A stretch of DNA of 8,888 nt from Nitrospirota bacterium. GTDB lineage: Bacteria > Nitrospirota > Thermodesulfovibrionia > JACRGW01. How positions within the stretch are numbered: position 1 is the first letter of the stretch; the number at the start of each line of letters is the position of its first letter. The translations under genes and the position numbers were made by a program. The stretch is taken from contig JACRGW010000049.1 of assembly GCA_016212195.1 (NCBI GenBank), positions 1 to 8,888 of the forward strand. The letters run 5' to 3'. The notes beneath the pieces are model-generated. The model did no database searches. It was not told the origin of the DNA and saw nothing but the letters and a program-made list of their open reading frames with translations. Positions 1 through 5,245 of the stretch are shown piece by piece.

Positions 1-80
1 CCTCTTCTCAGAAGTACGAGGGGTTTGCAAATAAATTAGAAGAAAAATTCCAAGAGGAGGAGGTGAAACAAAATGTTTGA
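1..80 (+). CDS. C-terminal end of an unidentified gene (partial, cut by window edge)
   Basis: A frame open from the left edge (first full codon at position 3) reads 25 codons and ends at TGA 78-80. The last residues are rich in Glu and Lys (LEEKFQEEEVKQNV), as in a charged helix. It overlaps the next gene's ATG (73) by 8 bases, and that gene's Shine-Dalgarno lies inside these codons, which is typical of translational coupling. The product cannot be identified from this piece. Because the next gene looks like the C-terminal half of a ferredoxin-fused family, the upstream gene may be the ferredoxin half; this is inference only. The frame is short enough to be open by chance, but the coupling geometry favours a real gene. 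Confidence 0.5.
   Translation, partial: SSQKYEGFANKLEEKFQEEEVKQNV
54..65 (+). promoter_or_regulatory. Strong Shine-Dalgarno that fixes the start at 73
   Basis: GAGGAGGAGGTG contains AGGAGGTG, a near-complete match to the 3' end of 16S rRNA, seven bases before ATG 73. It sits within the last codons of the upstream frame. This supports independent or coupled initiation at 73 rather than readthrough from the upstream frame. Confidence 0.8.
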
Positions 81-537
81 AGGATGTCCTGGTTCAAAAA
101 TGGTCGATCTCAGAGAAAAGGATACTCAGGAGGAGGCTGCATCTGTAAAGATTAAGTCTCAGCTCAAGCAGTGGCCGATTCAGATGCATTTGATTTCGCC
201 AACCGCTCCTTATTTCGAGAAAGCGGATGTGGCTTTAGTAGCCGACTGCGTTGCCTATGCATTTGGAAACTTCCATAACGATTACCTGAAGGGAAGATCC
301 ATAGGTATTGCCTGCCCCAAGCTCGATTCAGAGCAGGAGATATACGTCGAGAAGATTAAGAGCTGGATTGAAGGTGCTAAGATAAACACACTTACTATTC
401 TGATAATGCAGGTCCCTTGCTGTTCCGGCCTTGTAAGGTTAGCACAGGAGGCTATACAGTCTGCAAACAGAAAGGTCCCTGTTAAATATATTGTGTTAGG
501 TCTGCAGGGAGAGATCTTGCAGGAGGAATGGCTCTAA
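73..537 (+). CDS. Stand-alone C-terminal domain of a ferredoxin-linked iron-sulfur protein family (GCPGS/CPKLD/PCC motifs)
   Basis: A 154-residue protein whose precise function is not known to me. Recognisable conserved pieces are GCPGSK (residues 4-9), QWPIQMHLISPTAPYF (33-48), ADC (57-59), FHNDYLKG (67-74), CPKLD (81-85), VPCCSGL (114-120) and GEI near the end. In the family as I remember it, these follow an N-terminal two-cluster ferredoxin domain, and such proteins are annotated only as 4Fe-4S binding proteins of anaerobes. Here no ferredoxin cysteines precede the GCPGS motif and the protein starts exactly there. Cys5, 59, 81, 116 and 117 could bind metal or a cluster. There is no signal peptide or membrane segment, so it is probably cytoplasmic. 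The start is supported by the Shine-Dalgarno at 58-65 and by in-frame stops at 37-39 and 64-66. It is coupled to the upstream gene and followed by a hairpin terminator, so it is probably the last gene of an operon. Confidence 0.85.
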   Translation: MFEGCPGSKMVDLREKDTQEEAASVKIKSQLKQWPIQMHLISPTAPYFEKADVALVADCVAYAFGNFHNDYLKGRSIGIACPKLDSEQEIYVEKIKSWIEGAKINTLTILIMQVPCCSGLVRLAQEAIQSANRKVPVKYIVLGLQGEILQEEWL

Positions 538-547
538 GGTAATAAAG

Positions 548-577
548 AATCCGCCGGGTTATTAAACCTGGCGGGTT
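548..577 (+). terminator. Hairpin terminator after the GCPGS gene
   Basis: A stem of about 13 pairs: CCGCCGGGTT (551-560) pairs with AACCTGGCGG (565-574) across the loop ATTA, with one G-T pair, and AAT/GTT extends the base. It lies 10 bases after the stop at 537. The downstream T-run is poor (GTTCCT), so termination may be incomplete or need Rho, but the position and stability fit a 3' end. Confidence 0.65.
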
Positions 578-669
578 CCTGAAATCCTTCCTTTAAATCC
601 CACAAGGAAACACCCTTAAACTATCAAGTCCTTAAATAGTGCCAGAATACTCATAAATTACATAATATT

Positions 670-740
670 GTCATGCTGAACTTGTTTCAGCATCTAATAA
701 ATCAATATCATACGAGACCCTGAAACAAGTTCAGGGTGAC
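670..740. repeat. Interspersed palindromic repeat (GTCA...CTGAACTTGTTTCAG type)
   Basis: Two 26-base arms (670-695 and 715-740) are inverted copies that match at 22 of 26 positions, separated by 19 bases. Both contain the core CTGAACTTGTTTCAG or its complement. Each arm is also a small hairpin on its own: ATGCTGAA/TTCAGCAT in the left arm and ACCCTGAA/TTCAGGGT in the right, each with a 5-base loop. The four mismatches between arms are paired changes that preserve both small hairpins. I recall similar sequences scattered between genes in many Nitrospirota and Desulfobacterota genomes, so this is probably a REP/MITE-like dispersed element rather than a local regulator. No coding frame lies within it. 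Confidence 0.8.
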
Positions 741-772
741 GCTCAGGGGTTTCCCGACCATTTCAAAAACAA

Positions 773-794
773 TATTGTAGATTATCGTACAATA
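773..794. promoter_or_regulatory. Operator-like dyad matching TGT-N10-ACA, the NifA-site consensus
   Basis: TATTGTA (773-779) and TACAATA (788-794) are perfect 7-base inverted repeats with an 8-base spacer. The inner bases give TGT-N10-ACA (776-791), the known consensus of NifA upstream activator sites. The dyad ends 19 bases before the ATG of the NifA-like gene, which is closer than an activator site normally sits; at this distance it would more likely repress or occlude transcription. The six-base consensus alone occurs by chance about once per 4 kb, so it is the extended symmetry and location that make it notable. Confidence 0.4.
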
Positions 795-804
795 ATGTTA
801 AAAT
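775..804 (+). promoter_or_regulatory. Possible sigma-70 promoter of the NifA-like gene
   Basis: TTGTAG (775-780), an 18-base spacer and TAAAAT (799-804) resemble -35 and -10 boxes. They predict a start at about 811, only about three bases before ATG 814, which fits the absence of a Shine-Dalgarno there. An alternative -10 is TACAAT at 788-793, without a matching -35. The region is AT-rich, so such matches are weak evidence. Confidence 0.25.
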
Positions 805-813
805 AAATATTAT

Positions 814-2328
814 ATGAAAACAAAGGACGAACTTCTGAGGATTAAAAATGCAGAGCTTACCGCCCTACTCGAATTAAGCAAATCCCTTGGCTCATCTTTC
901 GAGCTTGAAAAGAACCTGATCCACTCAATGAGGGTCCTCTCAAACTTCCTTGGCATGAAGAGGGGGACGGTAACCCTGCTTGACCCTGAAACAAAGGAGA
1001 TGGAAATCATCGCCGCCTATGGTCTTACAAGGGAAGAAATCCAGAGGGGGAAATACAGGATAGGAGAAGGCATAGTAGGAAAGGTTGTCAAATCAGGATT
1101 CCCCATGGTTATACCGAATATAGGTGAGGAGCCAATGTTCCTTAACAGGACGCTCTCAAGAATAGATAAGGACAGGATAGCATTCCTCTGTGTCCCTATA
1201 AAATTCAAAGGAGAAACCCTGGGTGTTTTATCCGCAGACAGGATATTTGAAGAGAAGGTTTCTCTCGAAGAAGATTTAAGGGTCCTTAAGATTGTATCAT
1301 CCCTGATCGCCCAGAATGTCAAACTGAGCCAGACATATCTTGCAGAGAAGAAGGAGAAGGAAAACCTCTCCTTTGAACTCAAAGGTAAATATAGTTTCCC
1401 TAATATCGTTGGCTTCTCCGATAAGATGCAGGATGTATTCAAGGCAGTCCATAAGGTTGCCAAAAGCAATACAATGGTGCTCTTAAGGGGTGAGAGTGGT
1501 ACAGGCAAGGAACTTATCGCCAGGGCGATCCATTATGAAAGCCTGAGGTCCAAAGGCCCGTTCATTGCCCTGAATTGTGCAGCCCTGCCTGAAAACCTCC
1601 TTGAATCGGAACTCTTCGGATACGAGAAGGGTGCATTCACAGGTGCGGTCTCAAGTAAAAAGGGCCGTTTTGAGCTTGCTGATGGAGGTACAATATTCCT
1701 CGATGAAATAGGAGACATAAGCCCTGCCATCCAGGTAAAGATTCTCCGTGTTATTCAGGAATATGAATTCGAAAGGCTCGGTGGCACAAAAACGATCAAG
1801 GCTGATGTGAGGATTATTGCTGCCACCAATAAGGACCTGGAAGAGGCAGTAAAAGAAGGGACCTTCAGGGAGGATCTCTACTGGAGACTGAATGTGGTTC
1901 CCATGTTCCTTCCATCACTCAGAGAGAGGAAGGAGGATATACCTGTTCTTATTGAGCATTTCCTGAACAGGTTCAATAAGAGCCATAGTAAGAAAGTCAC
2001 CATCTCAAAAGAGGCGCTGAAAAAACTCATCGATTATCACTGGCCCGGAAATGTAAGGGAGCTTGAGAATACCATCGAGAGGCTTGTTGTAATGATAGAT
2101 GGCAATATAATATTACCGGAACATCTCCCTATACATGTAGTAATGGAGGACAGTTTTATCATCGAAAGGGAAACGCTTTCAAAGGATATAGAGGCTATAG
2201 AAAAGGAAAGGATCTCAAAGGCCCTGAGGGAATGCGGGTATGTCCAGGCAAGGGCAGCAAGGCTTCTCGGAATAACCCAGAGGCAACTCGGTTATAAAGC
2301 CAAGAAATACGGTCTGGTAAAGAAATAA
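814..2328 (+). CDS. NifA-type sigma-54-dependent transcriptional activator (GAF - AAA+ - Fis HTH)
   Basis: A 504-residue cytoplasmic enhancer-binding protein that would use ATP to open promoters held by sigma-54 RNA polymerase. Domains in order: GAF sensor (about 20-170), charged linker (175-192), AAA+ domain (about 197-425) and Fis-type helix-turn-helix (about 460-500). Visible motifs are Walker A GESGTGKE (226-233), the sigma-54 contact loop GAFTGA (273-278), Walker B with FLDE (295-298), sensor ATN (337-339), arginine-finger region FREDLYWRLN (351-360) and WPGNVREL (410-417). The C-terminal ARLLGITQRQLGYKAKKYGL pattern resembles NifA. The only cysteines (126, 255, 474) do not form the interdomain Cys cluster of oxygen-sensitive rhizobial NifA, so control would be through GAF or a partner. 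The start is the first ATG after an in-frame stop (793-795), with no Shine-Dalgarno, which suggests a near-leaderless mRNA. It is clearly an active enhancer-binding protein; the exact regulon (nif or other nitrogen genes) is inference, since no nif gene is in the window. Confidence 0.93.
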   Translation: MKTKDELLRIKNAELTALLELSKSLGSSFELEKNLIHSMRVLSNFLGMKRGTVTLLDPETKEMEIIAAYGLTREEIQRGKYRIGEGIVGKVVKSGFPMVIPNIGEEPMFLNRTLSRIDKDRIAFLCVPIKFKGETLGVLSADRIFEEKVSLEEDLRVLKIVSSLIAQNVKLSQTYLAEKKEKENLSFELKGKYSFPNIVGFSDKMQDVFKAVHKVAKSNTMVLLRGESGTGKELIARAIHYESLRSKGPFIALNCAALPENLLESELFGYEKGAFTGAVSSKKGRFELADGGTIFLDEIGDISPAIQVKILRVIQEYEFERLGGTKTIKADVRIIAATNKDLEEAVKEGTFREDLYWRLNVVPMFLPSLRERKEDIPVLIEHFLNRFNKSHSKKVTISKEALKKLIDYHWPGNVRELENTIERLVVMIDGNIILPEHLPIHVVMEDSFIIERETLSKDIEAIEKERISKALRECGYVQARAARLLGITQRQLGYKAKKYGLVKK

Positions 2329-2355
2329 ACCTTTAATATTTATAGAGGTTATCTT

Positions 2356-2384
2356 TTGACAAAACACAAAATTTATTTTAAACT
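2356..2384 (+). promoter_or_regulatory. Sigma-70 promoter of the glutamate synthase operon
   Basis: A perfect -35 box TTGACA (2356-2361), a 17-base spacer and TAAACT (2379-2384; 4 of 6 matches to TATAAT) predict a start near 2391. That gives an mRNA leader of about 100 bases before ATG 2490. No GG-N10-GC pattern of a sigma-54 promoter is seen in this gap, despite the neighbouring sigma-54 activator gene. Confidence 0.55.
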
Positions 2385-2400
2385 TTAATGGTTATCGATT

Positions 2401-2470
2401 CCTGTCTCTGAGATAACTCAGGGCAACAGGTTTCAGGAGCGTCATATCTAATGATAGAGACGCTTTTTTT
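2401..2470 (+). promoter_or_regulatory. Candidate attenuator in the glutamate synthase mRNA leader
   Basis: First hairpin: CCTGT (2401-2405) pairs with ACAGG (2426-2430), and CTCTGAG (2406-2412) with CTCAGGG (2417-2423), loop ATAA, with a two-base bulge. Second hairpin: the terminator at 2438-2470. GTCTCT (2404-2409), in the 5' arm of the first hairpin, is exactly complementary to AGAGAC (2456-2461), in the 3' arm of the terminator, and flanking T-G pairs extend this to eight. Pairing of the two would break both hairpins and act as an antiterminator. I do not recognise a known riboswitch class. An alternative is that these are simply the terminator of the preceding gene plus an unrelated stem. 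Confidence 0.45.
2438..2470 (+). terminator. Intrinsic terminator between the NifA-like gene and the glutamate synthase operon
   Basis: AGCGTC (2438-2443) pairs with GACGCT (2459-2464). Inside, TATC (2445-2448) pairs with GATA (2453-2456) around the loop TAAT, with a small internal bulge. Seven T follow (2464-2470). It is 110 bases after the stop of the regulator and 20 bases before ATG 2490, downstream of the predicted promoter, so it could end the upstream transcript, attenuate the downstream one, or both. Confidence 0.8.
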
Positions 2471-2489
2471 ACCATAAAGGATTTAAGGA

Positions 2490-3599
2490 ATGTGCAGGTT
2501 AGTCGCAATAACATCTGATAAATATTTCTCGCCGATGGAGAATATCCTCGCCCTTGAGACTATGAAAGAGGGGCATGATGGCTCCGGTATGGGCCTTGTA
2601 CTGAAAGATCTCGGAGGTGAGTTTGAAAAGCTGAAGGGATACCCGATTCTATCTGGCATCTGCTCCAGGAAGGGTAAAAGCATCCTTGATGAGTTTATAG
2701 AGATCCAGGGGTTTAAGCTTAAATATGAATGGGCGCCAAAGATAAAAAGGGTTAATAGTATTACTCCAAGGGATTATTACTTTGCAAGGGTCTATGATTA
2801 TCCTGCGAATTTTAAAAACAGATCACTTCAGGAGAAAGAAGACCTCCTTATGAACACACGTATTTCCCTGAGGAGGATGGGAGAGAGTGACGAATCTATA
2901 GTGGTCTTCTCTTTCTATCCGGATGTAATAACCATCAAAGAGGTCGGTGACCCTCTTGAACTTTCTGAATTCTTTTCCCTTGACAGATCAGGGCTCAAGG
3001 CAAAGGTGATATTTGCCCAGGGGAGGCAGAATACAAATTACGCAATAAACCTCTATGCTTGCCATCCCTTCTTCATTCAGGGTTACTGTTCAATGACAAA
3101 TGGTGAAAATACCGCCTTTGTTCCGATAAGGGAGTTTTTGATGAGCAGGGGATTCCCGGGTTATATAGGTTATAACAGCGACAGTGAGGTGTTTACCCAC
3201 ATCCTTCACTACACTGCGAGACAGTTGAGATTCCCCTTACACTACTATAAGGATGTTATCACCCCTCTTAAACCATCAGAAATAGAAAAGAGGAAAGACG
3301 GAGAAGCAATAAGACTTATAAAACAGTCTTTAAGACCCCTCTGCATAGACGGGCCGAATATGGTTATAGGATTTACCCCCGATGGCATATGCTTTATGGT
3401 ACAGGATTCAAAGAAACTCAGGCCAGGAGCTGTGGGTGGTATCAAAGGCAAGTATGCCTTAATGTCTGAAGAGTGTGGCCTTGACAGGATAATCCCCCAG
3501 AGGGATAAATCAAAAGATATATTTCCGATGAAATACGATATGGTTATTGTCCCGCCAGGGGCAAAGGAGGTAAAGGTATGGAACCAGCTACAGGGATAA
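2490..3599 (+). CDS. Glutamate synthase, glutamine amidotransferase (class II) subunit
   Basis: A 369-residue class II (Ntn-type) amidotransferase that would hydrolyse glutamine to glutamate and ammonia for the FMN subunit encoded next. The sequence begins Met-Cys-Arg (MCRLVAI). Removal of Met exposes the catalytic N-terminal Cys2, as known for this family. Further family features are HDGSGMG (29-35), GRQNT (178-182), His192, the NGE triad (204-206) and NSDSEV (229-234), which correspond by eye to the glutamine-binding Arg, oxyanion Asn-Gly and substrate Asp of GltB and GlmS. It matches the separate GATase piece (GlxB/MgsA-like) of archaeal-type glutamate synthase rather than the N-terminus of a 1500-residue GltB. 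A Shine-Dalgarno AAAGGA at 2477-2482 supports the start. Its last 22 bases overlap the next gene. The acceptor could be something other than 2-oxoglutarate, as in N-methylglutamate synthase, but the fused diaphorase downstream favours glutamate synthase. Confidence 0.9.
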   Translation: MCRLVAITSDKYFSPMENILALETMKEGHDGSGMGLVLKDLGGEFEKLKGYPILSGICSRKGKSILDEFIEIQGFKLKYEWAPKIKRVNSITPRDYYFARVYDYPANFKNRSLQEKEDLLMNTRISLRRMGESDESIVVFSFYPDVITIKEVGDPLELSEFFSLDRSGLKAKVIFAQGRQNTNYAINLYACHPFFIQGYCSMTNGENTAFVPIREFLMSRGFPGYIGYNSDSEVFTHILHYTARQLRFPLHYYKDVITPLKPSEIEKRKDGEAIRLIKQSLRPLCIDGPNMVIGFTPDGICFMVQDSKKLRPGAVGGIKGKYALMSEECGLDRIIPQRDKSKDIFPMKYDMVIVPPGAKEVKVWNQLQG

Positions 3600-5245
3600 G
3601 GTTAGACTATAACCATCAACTCTCATTAAGAGAGTTTCCATATATAATCCGCTGGAGGGATGACAGATGCAAGAGGTGCGGGAATTGTACTGCAGTATGC
3701 CCTGTCAAGGCTATTGAACCAACAGTCAAGGTAAAGAGGGTTGTCCAGTCAGAAGGCCCTATCCCGACCCCTACCACTACGAGAGGAATTACACATGTAA
3801 TTGAACAGGTAACCGATATGGAGCGGTATTGTACAGGCTGCGGCACATGCACACTTGTATGTCCTAATGAGGCGATAGAACCAGAATTCAATCCGCAGAA
3901 TAAATTCCTCCACTACAAAAATAAAGGTGGCGAAGGATACAAGAGGGGCGGTCGGAGGAATGACCCGTCAATATCGACCCTTGACAGACTTAAATTCACA
4001 AGGATATCAATGCTTACAGACCCTGCACTTGATGCCGGAAGGCATGAGTTCCGGATAAGGACCCTGCTCGGCAGAATCTTACCTCCTGATGAATTACCTT
4101 TAAAATCCGAGAACGGAAAACTGGTCGTTGACAGGGAAAGCAAAAGGTTCATCCCTCCAGTGAGGGAGATATACCCGATAATAATCGGTAGCATGTCTGT
4201 AGGAGCCCTTTCCCCTCCGATGTGGGAAGGACTCGCTATGGGCGTAGCCTACCTGAACGAAGTCGAAGAAATGCCTGTTGTGATGTGTACAGGTGAAGGT
4301 GGTGTGCCGCCGAGACTTCTGAAATCAAAGTATCTAAAATATTTCATAATACAAATAGCCTCAGGTTATTTCGGATGGGATGAGATAATTCATTCATTGC
4401 CCCTTATGACTGAAGACCCTGCAGGTGTAGAGATTAAATACGGCCAGGGTGCAAAACCCGGTGACGGCGGATTACTTATGGCTCAGAAGGTGATTAAATT
4501 AATTGCGCAGATCCGTGGTGTACCACAGTATATTGACCTTGCATCTCCTCCTACACACCAGACAAAATATTCTATCGAGGAGTCTGTAATGAAGATGATC
4601 CAGTCCATGTCCATGGCATGGGGCTTCAGGGTACCTGTATTCCCTAAGATATCAGGGACAAAGACTGCGAGGGCAGTTCTTAACAATCTCGCAAGAAACC
4701 CTTACGCAGCAGCGCTCAGCATAGACGGAGAGGACGGTGGTACAGGTGCAGCATACAATGTATCTCTTGACAAGATGGGACACCCGATAGCATCAAACAT
4801 AAGGGAATGCTACCTCGACCTTGTAAGGCAGGGGAAACAGAACGAACTCCCTCTCATAGCAGCAGGTGGTATCGGCAAAAAGGGAAATCTCGCTGCAAAC
4901 GCAGCGGCACTCATCATGCTCGGTGCCTCAGCTGTTGCTGTCGGTAAATATATAATGCAATCAACTGCTGATTGCTTCGGGTATGAGAATAACCGCTGTA
5001 ATCTCTGTAATACCGGAAAGTGCCCGAGGGGAATAACAACTCAGGATCCAAAGTTATACAGGAGGCTTGATTCGGATAAGGTTGCCGAGCGCCTTGTGGA
5101 AGTCTTTAAGGCTGCTGATGTAGAGTTAAGGAAGATCTTTGCCCCGATGGGGAGGAGTACAGAACTCCCGATAGGCATGTCAGATGGGCTCAGTGTAAAT
5201 GACAAGGCAATAGCAGAGAGGCTGGAGATAAGTTATGCGTGCTAA
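3578..5245 (+). CDS. gltB: Glutamate synthase FMN/Fe-S synthase subunit with N-terminal ferredoxin domain
   Basis: A 555-residue cytoplasmic subunit that would reduce the iminoglutarate formed from 2-oxoglutarate and ammonia. Residues 25-105 form a 2[4Fe-4S] ferredoxin with Cys31, 34, 37, 41 and Cys85, 88, 91, 95; the two motifs are separated by an insertion of about 40 residues. Residues about 135-530 are the FMN-binding TIM barrel: GSMSVGALSPP (204-214), EGGVPPR (240-246), KYGQGAKPGDGG (287-298), DGEDGGTGAA (383-392) and AAGGIGKKGNLA (428-439). The loop with Cys466, 474, 477 and 482 (CNLCNTGKCPRG) matches the 3Fe-4S site of GltB, though its spacing differs from the bacterial CX5CX4C. The start is fixed by the excellent Shine-Dalgarno AAAGGAGGT at 3563-3571. 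It overlaps its upstream neighbour by 22 bases and, if the next gene starts at 5235, that one by 11 bases, implying coupled, stoichiometric synthesis. The ferredoxin domain allows reduced ferredoxin as an alternative donor (inference). Confidence 0.94.
   Translation: MEPATGIRLDYNHQLSLREFPYIIRWRDDRCKRCGNCTAVCPVKAIEPTVKVKRVVQSEGPIPTPTTTRGITHVIEQVTDMERYCTGCGTCTLVCPNEAIEPEFNPQNKFLHYKNKGGEGYKRGGRRNDPSISTLDRLKFTRISMLTDPALDAGRHEFRIRTLLGRILPPDELPLKSENGKLVVDRESKRFIPPVREIYPIIIGSMSVGALSPPMWEGLAMGVAYLNEVEEMPVVMCTGEGGVPPRLLKSKYLKYFIIQIASGYFGWDEIIHSLPLMTEDPAGVEIKYGQGAKPGDGGLLMAQKVIKLIAQIRGVPQYIDLASPPTHQTKYSIEESVMKMIQSMSMAWGFRVPVFPKISGTKTARAVLNNLARNPYAAALSIDGEDGGTGAAYNVSLDKMGHPIASNIRECYLDLVRQGKQNELPLIAAGGIGKKGNLAANAAALIMLGASAVAVGKYIMQSTADCFGYENNRCNLCNTGKCPRGITTQDPKLYRRLDSDKVAERLVEVFKAADVELRKIFAPMGRSTELPIGMSDGLSVNDKAIAERLEISYAC
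5224..5228 (+). promoter_or_regulatory. Shine-Dalgarno favouring the 5235 start of the GXGXG-GltD fusion
   Basis: GGAGA lies six bases before ATG 5235, inside the end of the FMN subunit gene. The alternative ATG at 5322 has only the G-run of a palindromic repeat three bases before it, and that run would be buried in a strong hairpin. This supports initiation at 5235 and thus translation through the repeat. Confidence 0.5.

Noticed and set aside
73..80. Programmed +1 frameshift at GTT TGA joining the first two frames
   Set aside because: The Shine-Dalgarno is spaced for initiation at ATG 73, not close to the stop as in the prfB-type shift; coupled initiation is simpler.
2328..2350. AACCT...AGGTT hairpin right after the NifA-like stop as its terminator
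   Set aside because: Only five pairs around a 13-base AT-rich loop; the hairpin with seven T at 2438-2470 is far better.
2388..2411. Seven-codon leader peptide (MVIDSCL) in the glutamate synthase mRNA leader
   Set aside because: It has no Shine-Dalgarno and its ATG lies before the predicted transcription start near 2391; the codons show no run of a relevant amino acid.
2329..2489. Sigma-54 promoter driven by the neighbouring NifA-like protein
   Set aside because: No TGGCAC-N5-TTGC or GG-N10-GC pattern was found in this gap; a sigma-70 type promoter fits better.
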